Shown: piece after piece, positions 45,077 through 56,587 of the stretch
Numbering within the stretch: position 1 is the first letter of the stretch
Layout of the letters: every line of letters begins with the position of its first letter
Assembly (NCBI GenBank): GCA_015179125.1
Contig: WHVA01000068.1
Coordinates: 186,001 to 250,000, forward strand
From: Gautieria morchelliformis
Taxonomy: Eukaryota; Basidiomycota; Agaricomycetes; Gomphales; Gomphaceae
Length of the DNA stretch: 64,000 nt
Direction: 5' to 3'
Position numbers and translations under genes: made by a program
The notes under the pieces: generated by a model
What the model saw: the letters and a program-made list of their open reading frames with translations, nothing else
The model's database searches: none
What the model was told of the DNA's origin: nothing

Positions 45077-46047
45077 TGTCAAGATTGGATTTTAGGCATT
45101 AATATTGTGTATTAGTGAATACAGCGAATGCCCAAACGGCTTTTGCAACGAAGTGTGTAATTCGGTGAATAGGGTGAAGCCAATAAAGGTTTAGAAGGTA
45201 ACCGGGCTACCCAAATGGAGCTTTCCCTATCTACAGTCGTAGCGAAATCACCCATGATACTTGACGACGTAACGTACAAGGTCTCACGGAAAGGTTGTCT
45301 AGTAGTAACAATCCTTCCGCCAGCGAAGGTACTCCTTTGGAGCTCACTGACAGCACCGACAATGGTTTGAAGACTAAAGTAGTGAAGGTGAACTATGGAA
45401 ACTCACCAGTGGTACTCAAGTCCTCCCCTGGTCTAAGATAGTAGTCTATAGAAGAGGGCTTAAGACGATAGTCACAGTGAGGTAAAGTTTTGCACAAGAT
45501 AGATGTATGATAATTGAACTGCAGAATATACATGCAAATGTAAACTAATACCGAATGCTCACATGATATCAGTGAATAGGAAAGAGGCCGTCATGAGTCA
45601 GGGTTGGATAGGGGTGTGCAGTCAGGATACAAATAGATGAAACACATATACAATGTTGGAAAGCGAATGTGAAACAACGGGGGGAGAGAGGACAAAGGTA
45701 TCTATGTAAGAAAACACGCCTTCAGACCTGCATACATGTTACCCTGCATGGACTCTTGGTCTGCTGGGTTTATCCCACATGATCTACGGGTAGGACATCC
45801 CACAAATGCATCCGGCCATAGGAACACCCAAAGGGGGTTGAATCGAGAAGGTGATGGGGCCAGTGATGAACCATCACGCCGGGTAAAGGATGCCAATCAT
45901 GTTTGATGGTGTGCCCACTGGTGAATGATGCAAGTAGCAAATGGTCATTCGGTGAATTCGGCGAAGAGTGATTGGGGCGAACATAGAGATGGAGGGATGA
46001 AAGGGAAAATGGGGGTAACTGGATACAAGAATAAACGAGTCATGACA
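45077..46047 (-). mobile_element. solo LTR, family A, reverse orientation
   Basis: 971 bp, TGTCAAGATTGGATTTTAGG to GAGTCATGACA, flanked by CTAGG (45072-45076 and 46048-46052). It lies 93 bp from the forward copy, so the two form a 2-kb inverted pair. Confidence 0.87.
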
Positions 46048-46249
46048 CTAGGTCCTGTAGTATTTTATTTTCTAACCTGGCACCAGGCACCTGCTTTCGG
46101 AGACAGGCACCAATGCCGGTGCAGTGCATCGATTTCTAGACTGAGACTCCAGCTTGAGTTGAATGTTATCCAGGTTAGCAAAACCATTAGCTATGTATTA
46201 AACCAATAGAATATAATGAAATTGATTCATCACATTTATTCTAACATTG

Positions 46250-46880
46250 TTGGAAAACGACAAAGTTATGGTGGGTTACAATGGCATGAGGGCGTTATCT
46301 ACATCAAGTACCAACTAATATACAGTGTCTCATCTTGACACAATGGTTGACGCTGATGATGCTGACATGATGTTGCTCGTACTTCAACACACCTCCTTGA
46401 GCAACGGAGAGTCCAAAGCACCTCCTCTGAAGCACCTCCTGAAACTTGGAACACAACTCTTCATCATCCTCTGGAATGATCAAGCACGCTTTCGTTAGGT
46501 GTGGCGCACTTTTGGTATATGCGACTTCCACTGGTTTAGCACACTTTTGGTAGGCATGGCGCACTTTTGGTAAGTGCAACTTCCAGGGGTCCAGCACACT
46601 TTTGGTAGGTGTGTCTATGTGCTTTTGTTAGGTGCGACACGCTTTCAGTAGGTGCAGTTTTCAACTGTCGACTTTGGCCTAGACAAGGCTATGGCATCAA
46701 ATTCTGCCTTGACAGGGCAAGATTTGTGTGCAGTTGTGTTGGAAAACAATAAGGTTATGGTGGGTTACAACGGCACAAGGGGTGTTATCTACATCAAGTA
46801 CCAACTAATATACCGTGTCTCATCTTGACACAATGGTTGACACTGATGATGCTGACATGATGTCACTCGTACTTCAACAA
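46250..46880. repeat. ~140-bp direct duplication about 490 bp apart
   Basis: 46250-46390 and 46738-46875 share TTATGGTGGGTTACAAYGGC, TATCTACATCAAGTACCAAC and GATGCTGACATGATG. The interval is filled with CACTTTTGGTAGGTGYGAC repeats. Confidence 0.65.
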
Positions 46881-48290
46881 ACATACATAAAATGGTTGCT
46901 TTTTCTGCAACAGCGACCGCCACCACCAACTGGCTGGCTCTTCTCCTTCTCCTTCTCCTTCTCCTGCTCCCTCCACCCCCCCGCCAGCACCTTGAAAAAT
47001 CCACCCACACCCTCACCGCACTCCTTCTCATTCTCCCTCTCCTTCACACCTGCACACACTGTGCCCCCCTCCCCCTTGCCCCTGGAGCACAGGGTTGAAC
47101 ACCACATGCGACTTACAGAATGCCTGGTGCATGTGCATGTACTTGCTGAGGTATGCAAGGAGTTGCAGCAAGAGCAGCACAACCTCCTCATGGTAGGGGC
47201 CTTGCTCCTCCACATGTGTGTGCGGCTGGGTATGGGTGGGCACATGCAGCTGCAGCTGCATGTGCATATGGTGCTGCATGTGCAGGGGGTTGTGTGTACA
47301 GTGGGTTCTGCAGGTGTGGCAGCAGTGGCAGCCAATGTGTTGATGTTTTTGGTTTTGTGAGCGGTGTCGAGTCATCGGCATATTGAGTAACCATGCCGTG
47401 ACTTACAAATACATGTATTTGTCACATCCGTTTGTAACTTGCTACAACACCAAGTCGGTGCTGTCCCTTTCCCTTGTTGGAATTTCGGGGAGAGAGGACG
47501 CAAGGGAAGGGGACAGCACCGACTTGGTGTTGTGGCGGGTTACAAACGGATGGGACAAATACATGTAAACTACCATATTTGTCAGTCACGGCTCGGCGAC
47601 TTGATATGCCGATGACTCGACACTGCTAGCAAACCCAGAAATATCAACACACCTCCTCGAGCAGGGGAGAGTCCGATGCACCTCCTTAAACCTAGAACGC
47701 AACCCCTTCGTCATCCTCTTCTCCAGTATCTGCCAAGATGGTGATACCACGCCTCCTCATTCAATAGGCAGGTGATAACGACATCGAGAGTTAGTTCATC
47801 GGTCAGAATGCTGTCAAGAGCGATGGCGAATATGGAGTATGATTCAGGATGCGAAGATATGATGATCCTTGCATGGGTAAGCTTTGCAAATGTGCGGACG
47901 GCTTTCGAGCTTGCAGATCCGGTGGGTTGGGTCTCTGTGCCACCACCAACATTCCAAAGGCCCTTTTCAACGAGTAGAGTGTCCATCAGGTACCGCCAGT
48001 TGGGTTTCTTGAAGTTCTCGAAGTTCGAGTCGGGCATGGTGTGTGAGGCCGGGTCGATACACTTTTGGTAGGTGTAAAAAGAGTGTGTGGGGGGGGGGGG
48101 GGGGGAAGAGCTTTCGGTAGGCTCAGGCTGTGTGCTTTTGGCAGGCACAAATATGGTCAACAGATCAGTTTGGCATGCTTTCGTTATGCGTGGCGCACTT
48201 TCGGTAGGTGCGACTTTTGATGGGTTCGGCACGCCTTCATTAGGCGTGGCGCACTTTCGGTAGGTGCGACTTTCGGTGGGCAGCGCCTAG
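46304..48290 (-). mobile_element. Ty1/Copia gag-region fossil with internal repeats
   Basis: The minus strand 48232-47711 reads a Copia-type gag N-terminus (WRYLMDTLLVEKGLWNV, ALDSILTDELTLDVVITCLL). A related small piece lies at 46597-46400. CACTTTCGGTAGGTGCGACT-type repeats surround both parts, and MITE palindromes and the duplication lie between. No pol region. Broken and old. Confidence 0.55.
47338..47650. repeat. large near-perfect palindrome (two fused MITE halves)
   Basis: Arms of about 140-150 bp (GTGTCGAGTCATCGGCATA ... GCTGTCCC and complement) separated by a 24-nt centre (TTGGAATTTCGGGGAGAGAGGACG). The centre plus one arm recurs as the MITE at 48309-48521, so this is two inverted copies sharing one end. 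Confidence 0.75.
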
Positions 48291-48308
48291 GCAGAGTTGT
48301 GATCCGTT

Positions 48309-48521
48309 TGTGTTGGAATTTCGGGGGGAGAGGATGCAAGGGAAGGGGACAGCACCGACTTGGTGTTGTGGCAGGTTACAAATGGATGGGACAAATACAT
48401 GTAAACTACCGTATTTGTCAGTCACGGCTTGGCGACTTGATATGACAATGACTCGACACCACTCACAAACCCAGAAATATCAACATCCCTCGCATCCTCT
48501 CTCCCCGAAAATCCCAACACA
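48309..48521. mobile_element. short MITE with ~33-bp inverted ends
   Basis: Starts TGTGTTGGAATTTCGGGG and ends CCCCGAAAATCCCAACACA. The interior matches one arm of the palindrome at 47338-47650. No clear target duplication, so superfamily is unassigned. Confidence 0.6.
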
Positions 48522-48749
48522 ATGTGGGTGCTGTTGAATAACACGGCACTTCAGTAGGCTGACATAAGCTAATGACACATTATAATTAGAGTAGCAACTC
48601 CTGTATTTAAGGCAGCAACTTGTGTTGCTGCAAATCATCGAATTGACTACACTACCAAATCTTACTTGTGAGCATCTTTGACCTATAGGTGCAGCCACTG
48701 GGCATGGTGGGCTGTGCGGGTGCATGCTGGTGTGGGTGCAATATAAATT

Positions 48750-48855
48750 TCTAGTTCCCCACCCACAGGCTGTGGCCCAAGCTGGGCTTAGCCTGAGCTG
48801 AGCCAGGCCTGCTGTTAAGGGCCTGGCTCAGGATTTGGCATACCATTTGTCCACA
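48750..48855. repeat. hAT-like GC-rich repeat relic
   Basis: Contains GGCTGTGGCCCAAGC, GAGCTGAGCCAGGCC and GGGCCTGGCTCAGG, the composition of the hAT repeats at 2092 and 30827. Ends unclear. Confidence 0.4.
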
Positions 48856-48859
48856 CTAA

Positions 48860-49085
48860 CAATCTTAGCGGTGGCGGCTGCCACCCCAGTCCCCGACTCT
48901 CTCTCACTTGAAATTTGTTACAGGTTACAAGTTGTTTTTGTCCATGGAATTGATGCTGGACCATCGTAAGACAGTAAAATACAAGCTAGGAGTACAAGTT
49001 GGAGAACAGGAGGGTAGACAAATTAACTACAGTGGGAGAAATAAAGGCTTGATGAAATACAAGGAGTGTTTGTTACTTGTACAGA
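48860..49085. repeat. dispersed repeat, copy 2 (other copy 14419-14650)
   Basis: Same order of motifs as the first copy; see that entry. Confidence 0.6.
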
Positions 49086-49154
49086 GAGAGAAGCCAACTG
49101 TAGACAGTTCACGAATGCAAACTGAGAAGCGAGCACATGGTGGGAGGTCCCTGG

Positions 49155-49895
49155 TGTCAAGACTGGTTTTTAGGCGTTAATATCGTCTATTAGTGAACAC
49201 AGCGAATGCCCAAATTACTTGTGCGAATAAGTATGCCATTTGGCGAATAGGTGAACCAATAAATGTTCACAAGATAAGAGGGCTGCCCGAGCGGAGCTCG
49301 CCCTATCTACAGTCGTAGCGAAATAGCTCGTGGCACTTGATGATGTAACATACAAGGTGTCATGGAAGGGTTGTCTAAGTAGCGACAATCCCTTTGCCGG
49401 CGAAGGTGCTCCTTTGGAGCCCTTCGCCGTCAGCACAGAAAATAGTTCGAAGGCTAAGGTAACGAAGATGAAGTATGAGAACTCACCAGTGATGCCTAAG
49501 TCCTCTTCTGGTCGAAGATATAAATCTCCAGGAGAAGGCTCAAGACGATGATCACAGTGAGGTCAAGTTTGCACAAGATGGACGACTTATGATAATTGAA
49601 CTGGAGAATATACATGCAAATGTAAACTACTTATATCGAATGCTCGGAAGGTATCAGCGAATAGGAAAGAGGCCGTCGTGAGTCAGGGTTGGATAGGAGT
49701 GCGCAGTCATGATACTAAGTAGATGGAATAAACATACAATAGAGTGAGGGAAGAGTGCGAACATGAAACGACAGAGAGTAAAGGTGGCGAAGGCACTTAT
49801 GTACAAAACCATGTCTTGGGACCAGCATACATGCTACCCTGCACGGACTCTTCGTCTACTGGGTTGGTCCTGCACGACCTACGGAAGGACATGCC
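49155..49895 (-). repeat. truncated LTR (family A), reverse orientation
   Basis: Begins TGTCAAGACTGGTTTTTAGG and follows the family-A LTR for about 740 bp before ending at CGGAAGGAC, close to the same internal point at which the 6343-6630 copy stops. The far end and duplication are missing. Confidence 0.7.
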
Positions 49896-49981
49896 AACAC
49901 CAGTTACTAGCTGTTCAGTGTCTAGTGGAGGCTATTTCATGGTCACTCAATCCTGCCCTCTCCTTGGTTGTCAATGCTTCT

Positions 49982-50064
49982 GCTTATGGCATTGTCTTCG
50001 CGTTCCAAAAGGCTATAGACAGTTTTTCTATAGGGTTCTGGAACATGAAGACAATGCCATAAGA
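49982..50064. repeat. imperfect 37-bp-arm hairpin
   Basis: CTTATGGCATTGTCTTC ... CTATAG is followed after about 8 nt by its complement ending GAAGACAATGCCATAAG, with a handful of mismatches mid-arm. It lies between the LTR remnant and the MULE-like locus. Confidence 0.7.
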
Positions 50065-50495
50065 CTCATGGTGCACTACTGTCCTGTGACGCTTTCTACC
50101 CAGGACTCTCTCACTTGTGGCTTTCTCTCGGTGACCTCTCATATTTCCCAGAGCCTCCAAGGGCTCGGACGCTCCCTCGACCTCTAGTATATGGAGATGA
50201 CGGTAAGCACAAACCATCCCCTCCTTGCACAGGTTGTTTTCTGGGTGGCGTTACTTGATTTCAGTCTGGACTAGGACAATTTCGTGCCATTGCACAGTAC
50301 AGGGCTGAGTCGCATGTCCACGGTTGCCAATTACTCATAGTATGATTCACACACGAATAGCATGTCTCACGGTTAACCCATCGCCTCCTGCTAGATCAGA
50401 CACTTGTAACTATTATTGTTTCTAATTACAGGCACACAACTTAACCACCTATACCCTTGAATCTGAGCCTATGGCTTGTAAGCACGACCGGTCAA

Positions 50496-53400
50496 CTATC
50501 TATATGAGGTGATGCAAGGCCCTGTCCTCATGTGTGGACTGGGTTGGCTGTGTGTGCGTTGTAAGTGCTGCGACAGAGGGGATGTCAAACACGCATGACT
50601 CTCTGAGATTCTGCAGAGGTATGGCCCAGAGCCATGTACTGAGAGTGCTTTGGCCTCTCTGCGAAGGTTTTCATACTGTACATGTAGATCTTGGAGTTTG
50701 TGTGCCATCTCACGCTTGGTTTTCTTGTTCACATGAGGTGTCTGCCACTGGTCAAAAGCCTTGTGTGCGTTTAACAATACCTCATCATATCGCTGATATG
50801 TGTTGGCTATTTCAGCATCTATGGATGCCAGTTTGCGCTTCTGTATGTTGACTAGAAGGTTTTGAGCGGGGGGTGTGAAGAACACCTGGGGATGACTGAC
50901 CTTGGCGCAAGACAGCACGCCCAGCCCGGCGATATTCAGTGGGCAGCTGGTCACGCGGATGAATGCCGGCGGTGTCCATCAGCTGCAGGGCTGCCACCGC
51001 ATGCTCATCATACTGCAGGCCACGCATGATGGCTGCCAGCAGAGTGAGATATGTGCTGTCACGGTTAACATTGCAGTGGGCCTTCTCATTGCCATTGGAC
51101 ATAGAAGGTGAGGCCTGCCAGATTGCCAAGGGTATCTTGTTAGCAGGCTGATAAATGGCAGGGATGACAAACGGAGAGGAGACTGTTTTATCTTCCAACC
51201 ATGCTGCAGGATGTGAATAATATTGTCTAAGATAACAATCATGAGAAATACCTGCAGCTTTCGGACCACCTTCATGCACCACCCGCATGGTATGTGACAA
51301 GTCTGGCAGCAGGTAGGCCATGGCAAGACTATGCATGGCGCATCGAACATCATCTGAAATCATGTTGCCCAGTTTATGAATACCTCTCTGGAAATGGTTG
51401 GTGCACATAATGAAGAAATGTTGGAGGTGCTTGTAGGCATTCAGATTATTGAGTTGGCAGGCGCAAGAGTATTGACATTGATGTGGGATGTCCTCGCTCA
51501 ATTTGATGCAAAATTGACCGAGGCCTGCCAGGCAGTCAGTGCATGCACATTCCATGGGGTATCCACGAACCTAGTGCCTGCCCCTTGTGTGTGTCAGCCA
51601 CAAAGGTCTCGTAACCAGCCCCATGGATGTGTCGAAACTGGGCCTGATGGCCGGTGTCTTGTTTGGCAATAGCAAATAGGTGTTGGAACATATGCAGGTG
51701 GGCAGTGGCAGACTGAGACATCACAAAAACACGTGCACACACGATGGCTGATGGAGCATGGGTGTTGGAGAGCATAGGGGGCACAGTGAAACTCACATTT
51801 CATGACATCTGGAAACCAAGCTTCAATTTCGAATTCCTCATAACCATCAGCTCGTTTGAAGGACGTGTCAATTGATGTGTGGCAGGTGCTCAAGAGAAGG
51901 GCACTCATCCTTGGCAACATGCAAATGATGATGCTGAATGGATCATGCCCTGCCAGCTCAACCGTTTCCACAACACGCACATACTGGCGCTCATGGGGGA
52001 GTTCAGCATGTTGCTCCAGCAGGGCAACAGCACCTATGGGTTATGTCAGTGCTCAGGGGACATGCGAATCTGTGTCTGGAAATACCTGGTAGTCCAGTTC
52101 CATGAGGAAAAAATTCATTTTCACCACGAAGTTCATTGATGAGTCGTGAAGTGTGGTCCAGGTTGCCAAGGGAAGGATGGAGGTCCAAGAGGACTGGGTC
52201 ATGGAGCCCCTCCCAATGGAGGTGCCTGCGTAACGAAGACATGAAGGCCACATCCAAGGCCAGACGACGAGGTGTGGCATCTGTGAGGCGCCATCCTAGG
52301 TCCCTGAGCATACCATTGAAGGCATGGATTATAGCGAGCGGGGTGCGAGTTGGTTTGGGGTCTGGGTGTGAATGGGGGTTGCGTAAGACGATGAGAATCA
52401 CAGGTGTGGCATCGAGGTCATTGGGTACATAGATCTCAAACCTGGTGGGACACCGCGGGCTAGGGCGCAGGACGCCACGCTCTAGCTTGCCATTGCGCAA
52501 GCGGTGCCAGTGTGCTGGGAGTGCTCACAGTCAGAGGTGACCTGAGAAGGGACAAGGGGCGTTACTCATGGCAGAGATGTTTCTGTTCGCGATGAGCGGC
52601 CATGAAGGGACAAGAAACAAGGGGGCCATACCCTAGGATCGCAGCGGCCTCTTCGTGGTTTTGGATTCTTGGGGACTTGTTGTTGAGTAGTGCCTCGAGA
52701 TAGTCGATATGATATTTGGTGAGCTTGTGCATGATGAAATGGGCATGCCGGCTGGGTTGGTACTTGGTGCATCTGGTATGGAGCTATGTCATCTCCATAA
52801 GCATGGTGGGTAAACAGGGGCTTACTGAAGGTAGGGGCTCTGGCTTTGGCTCCAGCTCAGCACGATTCGGCCGTGGCAGACAGGAAGGATGCACGCACGA
52901 ACATCGACGGGCAACCCATCTCCATTAGGAGGCGTGTCAGAACGCCGCGGGTCGAGACCGGATTCTGCATCAGGAGCCAGTAAATTGGGTGCAACATCCT
53001 GGACCTCTGTGCTGAGCGTGCATCCCCGCATGACAATCGCACAGTAGAAACCCAGCGTCTTCTCGAACACATCACGCGTGGCATCACGTGAGTGATGCAC
53101 ACTGTCTGTCGCATTGACCGCCTTTCCACAGGACACAGTTGCGGCCGTTTGTGCGCCCTCCCACCAGCTACAGTACGTGCATGCCTTCACGGACCGACCT
53201 GGATGAAACACATGACTCGTGAGTGATCCAGAAGCGTGCACCCAGGTTGAACGAAGACTAACTCACAGTTGGTCTTCGTTTGATAGCAAGCAACTGGAGA
53301 ACCACCCTCATCATCAGTGAGGAGGTGACACTGGATGTCATGGTGACTTCCATGCATGTTACCCAGCGAGTATTGGAGGTTGTCCTTGTGGTGGATGAAC

Positions 53401-53714
53401 ATGGCCCGATAAGTTGCAAATCAATGTGCGACTGTGTCTCCCAGGTGCATGTTGGTTTGAGGGTATTCGAGAATAGCGTGGACGGGGTGGTCGATAACGA
53501 TGTTCACAGTGGTTTTGCAAGTCACTCGCACAGGATGCCGCTCTGGAGTCCACGCCATCACCTCCTCAACACGCGCCGGTTCGTACGGCTGGTACCCATG
53601 ATCACTCCGGGAGGGGGAGCTTGACAACGGGCCATGCGACTCCCAGAGCTCTCTGGACTCTCGTGGGGGATGGACGATGCCCTGCTGAATCGCGCCGTCA
53701 TTCTGGACGTCCAT
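50496..53714 (-). CDS. MULE-like DDE transposase, multi-exon
   Basis: I read this as a cut-and-paste transposase of a group common in Agaricomycetes, closest by motif to Mutator-like elements; that placement is inference. From MDVQNDGAIQQG (53714) the exons give a Cys/His-rich N-terminal part (ACTYCSWWEG, HHSRDATRDVF), then PTRFEIYVPNDLDATPVIL, RNPHSHPDPKPTRTPL and DATPRRLALDVAFM. A first catalytic Asp lies in SIDTSFKRADGYEEFEIEAW and a second in FVADTHKGQALG. The C-x2-H motif MCTNHFQRGIHKLG is typical of MULE cores, and a candidate Glu lies in NGNEKAHCNVNRD. A C-terminal coiled coil (KRKLASIDAEIANTYQRYDE) ends at 50496. Most frame changes coincide with GT-AG introns, so the gene may be intact. 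No terminal inverted repeats were found. Confidence 0.6.
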
Positions 53715-53769
53715 CGTGTGGATAGGACGGTCACACGGCACAGGTACGGGTGGGGATGCAGGACGCGCG

Positions 53770-54020
53770 TGTAGGTTGGGAGTAAGGCGAGGGGTCTGAC
53801 CTGACTCTTCACCTTATTCCCAACCTACACGGCCGTGCCACACGGGAATTATAGGCCAGCGCAGGCGCACTAATTAAGCCAGCGACGCATCTGGCCAATC
53901 AGACGCGTCGCTAGCTTCAATCACAGGTAAGTGCACTCGGCACTTATGATTGGTATTAGTGCGCTCAGGGCACACTAATACAACCGAGCCTGGGTGTCCT
54001 AGGGCATTTAAATCAGAAGC
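53770..54020. promoter_or_regulatory. hairpin-rich divergent promoter region
   Basis: Between the two head-to-head genes lie a 19-bp-arm inverted repeat (GTGTAGGTTGGGAGTAAGG, about 53770, with its complement ending at about 53830, one mismatch), AGCGACGC/GCGTCGCT arms (about 53880-53914), AAGTGC/GCACTT and TTAGTG/CACTAA pairs. It could hold binding sites for the element's own proteins. Confidence 0.45.
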
Positions 54021-54023
54021 CCA

Positions 54024-55219
54024 TGATGGATGCCTCGGACCCGTTCTCACATCCTTGCCTCCACGATCCCACTGTTGACGCCATGAAGAAGCTCTCCTCC
54101 GCTCAACACGCGGTCCTGGAACCTGCCCGCTTGTTGGCCAAGAAGTCCGCTGAGGTGGTCATTGGGGTTCCAGGCCTTGGAGCCATGGAGATATTTTAGT
54201 ACGTGCCATGGCAATGTCTTAGGCGAGTCCCACGTTGACACCTTGCCTCATCAGTCTGATTACCGGTACAGACCATGCGAGGGTCGAACCCCACAAGCTC
54301 GCCAGGCACCTGTCCCGGCTGGATATCACTTTGCACTGCTTGTGCATACTGGTAGCCCAAACGGCCGAGGACGACCTGTCTTGCGTGCTTCGCTTCACGA
54401 CTACGGCGGGGGGGCTCACCACATCCAGCTGCCACCATTGCAAACTCCATGGTAAGCATGGTGCCTCGGGTTCTATTGGCCACTGCTCCTGACTGAAACC
54501 TTAGTCAATTGGACACGCAAGTACATGTCGGCCCAACAAACACGGGATTTCAGTGACCCTCAATGGGCCGCACTTGACTTTGGTGAGTCATCCAGTTCTT
54601 CCACTGGCTCAGATGGGATATCAATACACACACAGTCTATTGTATTGAACAGCAAAGCTCGTGTACACGACCAGCTGAGGTTGGGGCCGTGCGGCGTCAG
54701 GGCAAGGCCACTGCGTGCATGCGCCCACCTTACCCGCCCCCCCATGGTAGGTCTGCATGAGACTTTCGGGTGTGGTACTCATGTCCGTCATGGCCAGCAC
54801 GCCCAAGCATAGATACAGCCATTGAGAGGCTCGTGCAGTCCATGCGGGATGACCAGGGGGAATGCTATCTCACACTGTCCCCTACCCCGTCTACCTCATC
54901 AGTGGATGCTTACCGCATGTCCAGCGACCGCATCCCTTGGAAATCGGTCAAGCCTGTGAGTCACAATGCCAGCTCTCCCTCTCCAGGGCTGTCCACCCCT
55001 GCCGCGCATGTGCATCCTCATGTACCTCGGCACAGCCAACCAGAAGGAGAGCCCGAGTCCAAACCGACATCACACTATGAACACATTGTCCAAGAAGCTG
55101 ACAATGAGTATGTCGGGATAACAGAGTGGGAGTGCTCTTGCCTGTTTGAGAAGTGTGACTGGTGCGCGCGCTGGTTCAGCATGCAGGCATTGCGTGCCCA
55201 CATTCCCACCCATGATTAG
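54024..55219 (+). CDS. zinc-finger protein divergent from the MULE-like transposase
   Basis: Function unknown; possibly the accessory DNA-binding protein of the same element. The best start is ATGGATGCCTCGGAC (about 54024). A GTACGT...CATCAG intron joins GLGAMEIFY to LITGTDHARVEPHK and RHLSRLDITLHCLCIL, followed by HHCKLHG and a further GTAAGC intron. The last exon (about 54790-55219) is Ser/Pro-rich and ends in a C2H2-like finger, CDWCARWFSMQALRAHIPTH, at the very C-terminus. The middle (54500-54790) is harder to splice. It starts head to head with the transposase gene, about 310 bp away. Confidence 0.5.
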
Positions 55220-55369
55220 TTTGGTTCCCTTGTGAAATAGGTTGCCCTTGTGAGACAATAATATACCAGGCCGGTGTCCTTTACACATATCATATGTTAA
55301 TACAATGGAATCAATTGGTGTGACATGTAGCAATAGCCAGGTTGACTACCATTCTTTGGAAACACTATC

Positions 55370-55770
55370 AGAATCCTGGCACTACTCTGATGAAACACTG
55401 TCAGGGAGACTGGCTTGGACCAGTCGGGTTGACCATGAGTTCTACGAAGGACTGTCAGAAATTGTCTCGCACCACTGTTACAGACACTGTCTGGCATGAA
55501 TTCTCTCACACTCTCAGGGTGTTGGAGAAAACCGGTCAACTATAATTTCTACAAAAGCCAGTCAGATGTCTGGCACGACTCTCACAACACACTCTCGGGG
55601 TGTCGGAGAAATCCCGTCAACTATGAATTCTATGAAACCCAGTCAGGTGTCTGGCATGACTCTCACAAAACACTCTCGGGGGTGTCGGAGAAATCTGGTC
55701 AACTATGAATTCTACGAAACCCAGTCAGATGTCTGGCATGACTCTCACAACACACTGTCGGGGTCCATGG
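55370..55770. repeat. ~80-bp minisatellite, four to five units
   Basis: Units built of TGTCTGGCAYGACTCTCACAA, ACACTCTCGGGG, GTCGGAGAAA and GTCAACTATGAATTCTA recur with spacing 79-82 bp (about 55491, 55570, 55651, 55733), with a degenerate first unit from about 55376. The later units are most alike. The three overlapping frames arise from the repeat. Confidence 0.8.
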
Positions 55771-56585
55771 CATTTTCCCTGCTGTCCTTAAGAATATTTA
55801 CAAATTTGATAATCTGGAGTAAAATATTACTTGGTAATATTTTGTGAAATAGAAAGGTTATTTGGCAACACTGGACAGCCTTTGATTCCCTGTTATCTTT
55901 GTTTGTTTTTGGAGTGTCTACTGGTGAGGCGCGGCCATCATCTATGACATGATGCTTGTTGTGAAGTGGGCTAAAGAAAAATGTTTACTCATTTCAAGCT
56001 CCGACACTAAGCATTTTGCATCTCTTGGCCACTCCCACCACCACCATTCAACCCTTCTGTTCCTACCGCTTGCTTTCCCCCCACCTCTCAATAACACCTC
56101 TAGAACACCGTGGATCTATCCATGCTCAGTGATCCACGTGTTCTCGTGGACTGACTGGTACAATGTTCAATGCTCACTAATGTCGTATATCAGAATGGCA
56201 ACCTATGATCTGGTGACGATAACATACTCATTAGCTCTGGGGAACCATTTTAGCACCCCCATAGTGGATGCCTAGGTCCTACTGGGATCACTGAATGCTT
56301 GTAAGTTTTTTCCAAGTCGATATGCCAAAGTGACTGTATACGTACTTAATCCCTCTATTTCAATACAGTCCAACAATCTCAGAATAATATAGAATGTCAC
56401 CTCATTCCCTCTACCGATAAATCTTCCTCTCTGCCTCCATCCTCGGATCCAGCACTACAGCCCATCATCGAACGCGCTCAAGATCACTCTGCTTGTCGAA
56501 CCTCTGCTGCTAGCTCTCGGCTCGGCCACTCATCATTCTACCATCTGCTTCTGACAGCTTTTGCTATCTCTGCCTCAAGTGCATT
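55771..56585. other. unannotated spacer
   Basis: No gene is recognised. Short frames (for example 55949-56275) lack domains. ABC-transporter similarity begins at about 56588. Confidence 0.3.
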
Positions 56586-56587
56586 CG

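Noticed and set aside
46815-47360. Frame of 181 codons with Leu/His/Val runs, and its antisense frames
   Set aside because: Derived from CTTCTC and CATGCAGCTG simple repeats; all six frames are open, so openness carries no information.
50440-55545. ACCGGTCAACTAT at about 50487 and 55533 as terminal repeats of the MULE-like locus
   Set aside because: Same orientation, only 13 bp, and the right copy belongs to the minisatellite; not convincing as element ends.
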